This document shows positions 56,106 through 64,000 of a DNA stretch of 64,000 nt, in pieces (within the stretch, counting starts at the first letter, position 1; each line of letters starts with the position of its first letter). Origin of the DNA: Enoplolaimus lenunculus (taxonomy: Eukaryota > Nematoda > Enoplea > Enoplida > Thoracostomopsidae); NCBI GenBank assembly GCA_030248215.1, contig JASANG010001558.1, forward strand, positions 24,398 to 88,397, written 5' to 3'. A model generated the notes under the pieces. It searched no databases, had not been told where the DNA came from, and saw only the letters and a list, made by a program, of their open reading frames with translations. Position numbers and translations under genes: made by a program.

Positions 56106-56486
56106 TCTGAACCGTTTGTGGAATTGGTAGAAGTAAGCATCAGTTCCCTAGATTTAATTCAGCGTATAGCACAAATGTTTATTTCTGAAACTTATCTTTT
56201 GAAAATTTTCAAAAGCTTAACACCCATATTATTGAATAATTTTAGAATTCACAGACTGTCATTCAAGATATATGCCGTGGGTTTGCACTAAATCACAAAT
56301 GCCGCAAATTTCAGGAAATGAAGATATAAACAATGTTTCGTATATACCTGTTTACACTGGGTAATTGGTATATATAAGTATATTTATATATATAACTACT
56401 CCGTAGTTGTACAGCATGGGAAGAAAGTTAATGCCACGATGTCTCCGATCATTATCTCGGAATAACATACCTATATACTACATAAT

Positions 56487-56770
56487 TTAATCAAGTAGTA
56501 ACTTTACTACTGCTTTTTGCATACGGCCTTTAGGATCCATTACAGTTTGCGCACAAACTTTTATTCTTTGGTCACAATCTGTGTGAACTCTTCGATTGTC
56601 GCGGATCCAGAAATTTTGGCCGGTACGTTGCGTCATACATAATAGACAAAGAAGCTCGTCAGTAGGGATGCGAGCGATCCCTGTCGAGAGAGCCATCATG
56701 GCCTGTTTGGGGGCTCGATAGATTTTCCTATGTTGTTGTGGACATTGTCTGAACGGTTTCTCCCGATTAA
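56487..56770 (-). CDS. Candidate terminal exon of an unknown gene (right-arm copy)
   Basis: Mirror of 50382-50665. The 70 residues from the internal Met read identically in both arms and the acceptor is retained. If real it is a two-copy gene piece inside the palindrome. Confidence 0.3.
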
Positions 56771-57309
56771 CTGTTAAGACAAGCGACGCATCGAATTACA
56801 TCCAAGCGGCGTTGCCACTACGCAAATGTGGAGGGGGGGCAACTTTTTCACTTGTAACATAAAATGTTTTCTTTTTCGGCTTTTAAACCAGTTTCTAGTG
56901 CGAAAATTTTTCGTCAATTTTGTGATATGGTTCTCAAGGGGGGGCTGCTTCCCTCCTGCACAGCCTCCAATTTGAACGGATACTGAGCAGAATGGCGTGC
57001 TGCCGCCCCCCAAATCACCTGCAATAAGTATTTTATTATTGAAACGGTTAAAATGACTGACATAGTTTTGAACAGTTTGGTGCTCATCCTGCTTAGTATC
57101 ATTTCAAATCGCCAGGAAGATTCCACAATTTATCTTGATAAACGTGAAAGATTGCGGCAGGGGGAAGTTTTTCATTGTGGGGGAAGAAGGACGCGGCAGT
57201 GCCCATCCTGCTTAGTATCCCTTCAAATCGCAGTGGGTCCACGGTTTGTCTTAATATACGTGAAAGATTGTTGCGGGAGCAAACTATTCCGTTCTGGGGT
57301 GTACTAGAA

Positions 57310-57820
57310 AAGTGCTTGAATTTAATACGTTTAAACTTTTCAACTTTTCTCGTTTTCCAAACAAAATTTTATTTCAGACTTTCTCTACCTAACTAGGTAA
57401 AACTTATATGTTTAAAATTTTGCACTTTTACAGTTTTCCGCACAAACCTATGCTTCAGATTTTCCCTAGCAACCCAGGGAAAATCATCAACGTTTAAGTT
57501 TTCCACTTTTACTGTTTTCCAAACAAAATCTTTCACACTTTCAAAACGTAACCAGGGAAAACTTATACGTGTTAAATTTTCCACTTTTCCAGTCTTCCTA
57601 ACAAAACCTATGCTTCGGATTTTCCCTACCAACAAAGGGATAATTTAAGCGTTTAAATTTTCCAGTTTTCTTGTTTTCCAAAAAACTTTACACTCAGATC
57701 TTCCCTACCGAACCAGGAAATATCCAGGCTTACAAATTTTCCACTTTTCCAGTTTTTCCAAGCAAACTTTATGCTTGTGATTTTTCCTACCAAATCAGCG
57801 TAAAATGTGGCCATCACACC
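57310..57820 (-). repeat. 85-bp degenerate repeat block (right arm, mirror of 49330-49850)
   Basis: CAGATTTTCCCTA(G/C)CAACC and CCACTTTT(A/C)C(A/T)GTTTTCC recur. Confidence 0.75.
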
Positions 57821-58364
57821 GGAGTGGTTGCGCTGCTCTCATGGTTATAAATTTTCCACCGCGGAAAACTGGAAGCCCCTGTTCTAGACATTGGCCAAAA
57901 TTTGTAAAATTGGCTTTTTCAGAACCTAGCTTCGAGACTGGCTCCATTAGGTCACACTAGTGGCACGGAAATTTTAAAATACCCCAATATGGGTTCGTAA
58001 ATCAATCCATCAAAACTTATGGTCCTTAGAAAATTTGGTCCGGCCCGCCCATACGGGTCCCATCAAAATTTGTAAAAACGACTTTTATACAACTCCGCTC
58101 TAACATGGGTACCAATGTATTCCCAATACCTTTAGAAGTCTTGAAAATATCCTCACTAGGGACCGTAAATTGATAGTTCATAAGTTATACCCAAAAACTC
58201 AGAAGTTTTAGTAGCCCTCAAGCCTGAGACTTATTGCTTTATGCGTACGAATTCCCCATACTTGTGCTCAATTTCGTGGTCGAACGAGTTATTCAGCAAC
58301 GTTGTACCACCTTCTGCTTCTGAGGTATCCTATACTAAGGATTCGAGTTCCCCTTCTTCTTTTT

Positions 58365-58700
58365 CTATGTTGTTGACCTTAAATAGAGCGGATGCTGTAG
58401 TTGTACATCGCATGGCCACTGTTTATTCCTCAAGTTTAACAAATTGACTGTTTGAGGTAACAAAACGAAAACAAGAACAACAGAGGCATATAAGCCAACG
58501 CGCGGGTCAGGCATAAAGATCAGTTTCAATTTTCTTGGTGCGGGAATTGTGCAGTGGTACAACTTATGCTCCCGTGTGTGCTGATTGTAGTCCCGGTACA
58601 CGCCTCCTTGCAGAAGGGACTTGGTCCATTTCAAAAATCCCTTCCGGGTTGCAGTCACTGTAAACGAGGATCGCTTTATATGGATTCCCGGCCATAACAA
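58365..58700 (-). CDS. Uncharacterised 111-codon frame (right-arm copy, doubtful)
   Basis: Mirror of 48458-48793 with three residue differences. Just beyond its stop (near 58350) the right arm has about nine extra bases relative to the left. Confidence 0.22.
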   Translation of the reverse strand: MLWPGIHIKRSSFTVTATRKGFLKWTKSLLQGGVYRDYNQHTREHKLYHCTIPAPRKLKLIFMPDPRVGLYASVVLVFVLLPQTVNLLNLRNKQWPCDVQLQHPLYLRSTT

Positions 58701-58822
58701 AAATTATAATCTTTGATTTGGAGATGACATTTTAATTGAAATAGAAAATCTAATCGAAATGATTCTAGCGGCAAGATGGAGCTATCCATGTCTAGGTACT
58801 GGCAAGTTTACCTAGGAAACTT

Positions 58823-59260
58823 TTGAAAATTTACTCCTTGACGTCTATCTTGTCATTAAGATATTGTGTTTGTTATGTTTACTACGCTATATGTGTACAA
58901 CCAATAACCAAAACCGAAAAAATTCGATATAAACCCCGAGCAATAAGATGTTTCTGGTTTCGGCCATGGCATGAGTTTTGCTTTAGAATTATGCCTAAAT
59001 ACTTGGAGAAGCATCAGCTGAAGTGTACTCTAGCAAATGTGAAATACCCAACAAAAGCTGAAGCTGTGGTTCCGCGAAGCAGTCATCCCATCTTGAAGCA
59101 GTTGTTGATTTGTATTACCGTCCTAATTGCCCAGGGAGTTCCGGTAGTCCCATCCTGTGGTAAAATTCATAGACTGCACTTAAATAAAATTCTTGACGAC
59201 ACACTTTGCTGTAAAGATCCAATTCAATTCCGACTAGTCATTGAAATCAACCTCTATTGA
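58823..59260 (+). CDS. Uncharacterised 145-codon frame (right-arm copy, doubtful)
   Basis: Mirror of 47900-48337 with three residue differences. No domain recognised. Confidence 0.2.
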   Translation: MKIYSLTSILSLRYCVCYVYYAICVQPITKTEKIRYKPRAIRCFWFRPWHEFCFRIMPKYLEKHQLKCTLANVKYPTKAEAVVPRSSHPILKQLLICITVLIAQGVPVVPSCGKIHRLHLNKILDDTLCCKDPIQFRLVIEINLY

Positions 59261-59647
59261 CCCGCGCGATTCACAATCCTCAAACATCTGAGTTGTATTT
59301 AAACAAGTTGTAATAAATACACAATTGACTACCAAAACAGTTAAAATCGAATGTAGCATAGAGATAAGGATATGAAACGATCAAATACTGCAGAAGTTAT
59401 TGCTTAGGTGTAAGAGGGTGTCGGATTTCTGTGATTCTCAGAACCTACATACCACGCCAGTGAGACCATCATTCACTTGACAAGTCAGGTTACATTTGGT
59501 AGACCCACATCCATCGGACACCTGTGAGAATACCAGCTCAGATCCGTCTGCAGAGGCATTTGATGGTCGCAGCCGTAAATATACAGTTAAAAATTAAGCG
59601 TCAAAATTTTGACAATGCATTTACTGAGTAATCGATTATGAGGATTA

Positions 59648-60680
59648 GTGATAGGCATCGGAAATTTTTTCATATCCGGATATCCGGCAATTCTTACTGA
59701 TATTTATCCGGATACATATTTCTTTCTGGATACATATCCGGGCCCATGTTGCGATAAAGGCCGTCCCATATTCCAGGGACAGCAATATGCCAGGAGCGCA
59801 AACACATGCACTCCTGTTAACATATACACAGCCAAATATATAATACAGAATATATAAATATATATTTTGTACTGAGAATGTAACGCAGCAGGGACAGTAA
59901 TTTACTTTCCTCGGGGGGTTGCTCAACCCCTTGACCCCCAGTAAAAGGGACGTGCTGCCGCCCCCTGAGAATTTAATTAAAAAAATTTCTATGTGGAGGA
60001 GGTTCCTCTTGTTGTGGGTCCAGCTGTCCTCTGTCCCAACAGACCCTTTGTCCAAACTGACCTGCTGTCCCAACTGTCTCAACAGTCCCGCGGTCCCAAC
60101 TGTCCCGTTGTTCCAATTATCCCGCTGTCCCAATTGTCCCGCTGTCCCAACTGTTCCAATTGTCTAACGGTCCCGCTTGGCAACGGTCCCACTTGCCAAC
60201 TGTCCCGTTTGCCAGCTGTCCCTTGTGCCAACTGTCCCGTTTGGCAACTGTCCCGTTTGCCAACTGTCCCGTTTGCCAACTGTCCCGTTTGCCAGCTGTC
60301 CCGTTTGCCAACTGCCCCGTTTTCCACATGTCCCGTCTGCCAAATGTCCCGTTTGCCAACTGTCCCGTTTGCCAAATGTCCCGTTTGACAACTCTCCCGT
60401 TTGCCAACTGTCTCATTTGCCAACTGTCCCGTTCGTCAACTATACCGTTTGCCAAATGTCACGTTTGCCAACTGTCCCGTTTGCCAACTGTCCCGTTTGC
60501 CGACTGTCCCGTTTATCAACTGTCCCGTTTTCCAACTGTTCCGTTGGCCAACTGACCCGCTGACCCAATTATATATATTTGCTTAGTGTTTTCGACGGCC
60601 TTTAGGGTAACATTTACCCATATCCGGATATTATCTATATCCGGACCGGATATCTGTAATTAAATTTTCTATTTCTAGAT
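59648..60680. mobile_element. Family J element with 16-bp array (right arm)
   Basis: Mirror of 46510-47515, with units of CCAACTGTCCCGTTTG on the + strand. The variant pattern is nearly the same as in the left arm, with a few unit-level substitutions. Confidence 0.65.
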
Positions 60681-60832
60681 ATTGGAAACTTGATTTTGTG
60701 TTTTTTGGGTTTCCGAACCAGAATTTTCGTTTTTAAGCACTTGTTTTAACTGGTTGCTCTACAAAAAGTACCCTGACCCGCACAGTAATTATGAGCGTAA
60801 AACATGTAATTCTAGAATCATTATTATTCATA

Positions 60833-61258
60833 TATGTTCCAACAGGAACTAAACTTTGCCGGAACAGGAACAGGAACAGGAGCAGGAATTGAATTCTTTT
60901 ACAGGAACGGGAACAGGAACCGGAATTTGAAATAATTTTCATCACCGAATTACTGTTGAACTTTTCAGAAAACTTTGCCAAAAAGCGGCTTAAGCAAATT
61001 TTGAGCTATTTTCTGCGAAAACACAACAGAAACAGTTTATTTAAAAAATTGAAATAATTGGCAAAACACACATATCGAAATAGCAATTTTTTAAAGACAA
61101 AGTTTCCGATGTTTAAATGATTTGGCATAATTAGCGAAAGAACCGTAAAAATTCCCGTTCTTGCATCTTTACATGCAGGAGCAGGAACAGAAACAGGAAT
61201 TGTATTTTTGCAGGAAGTCCGGCCGGAACTGAAATTCCGGTTGAACCTCGAATCCCAC
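60833..61258. mobile_element. Family C MITE (right arm)
   Basis: Mirror of 45927-46352. The AGGAACAGGAACAGG run and GGCCGGAACTGAAATTCCGG end are intact. Confidence 0.65.
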
Positions 61259-61776
61259 ATGCAGGCTGCCGGCGTTTGCACAAAACTATAGTACTGGCGA
61301 TGGTTTATTTTGAACAGAGTTCACTAAATAGAAAATCTCCTTATAGATGACCAGAACACAATTTCACCTGATACGCTGATAGGATATAAAAGCCTAAAAT
61401 TGTGTTTACTGTTAATACCATTAGCACTCATGATAACTTTACAAAATCATGCTTATGAAACTTATTCATTGTAATATACAAAATTGATTTTAAAACTCGA
61501 AATTAAAACAAATTAAGTTCCAAGAATTGTTCCTCTAATATTCTTCCGAAGGGGGTAAACTTTAAGTTCAATTTTCACAGAAATAAAAAATGGAGCATCC
61601 AAAGTAAACCAATAGTTTTGAATTTCCGTTATTCGAAATCTTTTCTCTTTACCCTGTCATCTGCCACTTCGTCTCGCACGACCATATTAAGTTAAATACC
61701 GAGTTAAAATAACAGTCTGCAATTCATAGAATATAAACAGGACTCCAGCTCCAAACTCTGAACAAAAACATATAAA

Positions 61777-64000
61777 TGCATCGTCCACTTTATAACGCGT
61801 ACGCTGTGTGGATTTTTGCATCATCAATTGACGTCTACTTTTGCTATTGACAGAACAGTAGATGGCAAGTGTATTTCAGAACAATTTATCATTAAAATTA
61901 TTAATTCAATGGACAGCTGCGGCCATGCAAAAAAACAGAAGTTGTAAACAGTGCGTTTTGTTTATATAGAATTGGCTACACTAAAGCTAACTGCGAAACA
62001 GCAAATGCCAATTGCCTTGATATGAAAATCCCCTAACCGTTCATACCTCTATTCAGATGAACTAGAAGCTGTAAGTATTATTCATATAAACGGACAGCTT
62101 ACTGTCAATGGCACTAATTTCATAAACAGTAGCTGTCAATGGCGCTACTTTCGAACACAGTAGCTGTTAATTTGCTACTTACGTAGACAGTAGCTGTCAA
62201 TTACTCTACTTTCGTAAACAGTAGCTGTCAATTGCCCTACTTTCGTACACAGTAGCTGTCAATTGCTTTCAAGTTTTATGTGCAGTTGTGCAAACACACC
62301 ATTTCATCCAAAACAAGGGTGTAACCGGAATAAAATACCGGAACCGGAAAGTTAAAAATATACCGGAACTGGAAAAGAAAAAATAATACTTGTTAATACC
62401 AAAAAATAATTTTTAACGCTTAGCGACTCACAACGCCAGATACGGAACTACGTAACCAATCTTTGACGACAACTTTATTGCAAAGCTATAGCTACCTACA
62501 TCATAATACGTTCCATTTCATATGTGGGCGTAATATATGTAAAAACGACAAACCGAAAATTAACATATAACATAGTGAAAAAATGTATCACGGTGCAACA
62601 GTTTGTGGAAAATATCGGAGCGTGGGCCGGAGTTCTACAAAATTGCCGGAGCCGTAGTGGCGGTGAAGCCAGAGGTGAGGCGAAATTAAGTAGTTAAAAA
62701 TAACTGATTCGCCTTATAAATAATTCGCTCGTACAATTTAGCTTCGCTTTTATGCTCTCCCCATCTCCACCCTAAAGCCCTCGATATTGTCAGTTCTCAG
62801 AATTTGGCACGAGTGTACTGAGAGGAGCGGCGCGGGGGGGGGCTTCCCATACCTCGCATGCGAGGTTGTCCAGTTTAAACCTCGAAAAATTTTCTATGTA
62901 GCACTTCCGCGGAAGTTGGCCCTTTCGGACAATCACAAATACTGCACCACGGAAGTTGGCCCTTTCGGACAACCACAAATACTGCACCACGGAAGTTGGC
63001 CCTTTCGAAAAATTACAAATACTGAAGCACGGAATTTGGCCCTTTCGAGCAATCACAAATACTGAAACACGGAAGTTAGCCCTTTCGAGCAATCACAAAT
63101 ACTGAAACACGGAAGTTGGCCCTTTCGGACTATCACAGATACTGCACCACGGAAGTTGGCCCTTTCGGACAATCACAAATACTGCAGCACGGAAGTTGGC
63201 CCTTTCGGAAAATTACAAATACTGCAGCACGGAAGTTGGCCCTTTCGGACTATCACAAATACTGCCCCACAGAAGTCGGCCCTTTCGAGCAATCACAAAT
63301 ATTGAAACACTGAAAAAGTGTATAAAAACAAACTTTGGGTACACAATGTTAAAGCACGTATGTGCAATAAAATACGAAGCCTTCGACTGCATAAAATTCA
63401 ACATATTAAACATTAAGCATTTATATTTTCGATGTTTTATGTTCGTATTGTTAATGCTTTTATATAGCAGTGTAAAGTTTTTGAATTTTTGAATTAAAAT
63501 TTCATATTGGTGGTAACTAGGGGTGCATATACAAGGGAAGAGCTAGTAGAGGAGATCTATTTGATATTTTATTGTACAAATTTCTGAAGAATGAGTGAGA
63601 GACGATAGACGAATTTTCAGCAGACCTTAGAATAACGTTCTGATTTTTTGCTAGCATAAGATGGTTTCAGTAGTACGGTAAAGCAGGACATGCTGCATTT
63701 AAATGTGTCGTGTGGTATGGGGCCGAAAGGCCACACTTGCTTTTTCTTACCGCAATTTTAAACAACAACTACATTTTTACCCCCATACTTGATCAAACTC
63801 AAGTTTACCAAAATGTTTAGTAGGTGATAAATGTAAGAAAAACTTTGCGATGCTGTAATTTCGGAATCACTCTGCGTAAAAAAGAAGGCCTCCAGGCCGT
63901 CTCAAAAGTGTAAATCTACTATTAATTGTTTAACGATTATGTGTATACGAGAAGTTTACGGATATATAATTACGCTTTCCAATCTGTACCATTAGCCGAT
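61777..64000. mobile_element. Family K element, mirror copy, cut by window end
   Basis: Begins TGCATCGTCCACTTTATAAC and proceeds through the 30-bp satellite (62105-62268), a family A-like end (62318-62375) and the 40-bp satellite. The outer terminus lies beyond 64000. Confidence 0.55.
62905..63306 (+). repeat. 40-bp satellite, about 10 copies (right arm)
   Basis: The unit is TTGGCCCTTTCGGACAATCA plus CAAATACTGCACCACGGAAG. Variant units (GAGCAATCAC, GAAAAATTAC) are ordered differently from the left arm. Frames across it are repeat artefacts. Confidence 0.9.

Larger units (their letters stand above)
53937..64000 (-). repeat. Right arm of giant inverted repeat (cut by window end)
   Basis: Reverse complement of the left arm. 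At 64000 it still matches 42812 (ATCGGCTAATGGTACAG against AATCGACTAATGGTACAG), so it continues outside the window. It lacks the 44388-44876 insertion and differs by scattered substitutions and small indels. Confidence 0.95.

Noticed and set aside
42812-64000. Palindrome as a plain sequencing fold-back artefact
   Set aside because: Arms differ by substitutions, unit order in satellites and a 489-bp insertion with its own target duplication. A haplotype mis-join is still possible and is kept as the main caveat.

Overview
The window reads as nuclear DNA of an animal, probably an invertebrate: AT-rich, intron-containing and crowded with small DNA transposons and minisatellites. The only gene I recognise with confidence is a neuronal calcium sensor (NCS/hippocalcin-like EF-hand protein) on the + strand. 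Its three coding exons (10600-10710, 13958-14230, 16156-16344) are separated by two repeat-filled introns and give 190 residues. Scattered tracts of TTAGGC/TTTAGG-like hexamers occur throughout. TTAGGC is the nematode-type telomere unit, but I do not treat it as proof of lineage. I see no prokaryotic-style operons, and I recognise no retroviral, LTR or Polinton proteins.

Layout. 1-10587 is a mosaic of MITEs and minisatellites. 10588-16344 is the calcium-sensor gene; intron 1 holds a MITE, a tandem pair of foldback elements and a block of about 13 near-identical 60-bp repeats. 16345-28100 holds a TG/CA hairpin array, CAA-rich DNA, two tRNA-like SINE classes (one copy lies upstream of the gene and one in intron 2), a second copy of a 370-bp hAT-type MITE, and 33-bp and 26-bp satellite blocks. 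28104-33004 is a decayed TTAA-flanked piggyBac-like element of 4.9 kb with a younger TTAA-flanked inverted-repeat element nested inside. 33005-42800 is more MITEs and GGGACAG minisatellites.

From about 42812 to the window end the DNA is one very large inverted repeat. The left arm (42812-53170) and right arm (53937-64000, cut by the window end) are about 10 kb each and flank a 766-bp unique spacer. In one 438-bp block I count 5 differences, about 1 percent. The arms carry the same MITEs, minisatellites and coding-like patches in mirror image, but each also has private changes, including a 489-bp insertion with its own target duplication found only in the left arm.

Many of the mobile families share one theme: terminal or subterminal runs of CCGGAA, or TATCCGG with CCGGTTCCGG, which often expand into minisatellites. 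Two copies of the main family have perfect 8-bp target duplications, pointing to hAT-type mobilisation.
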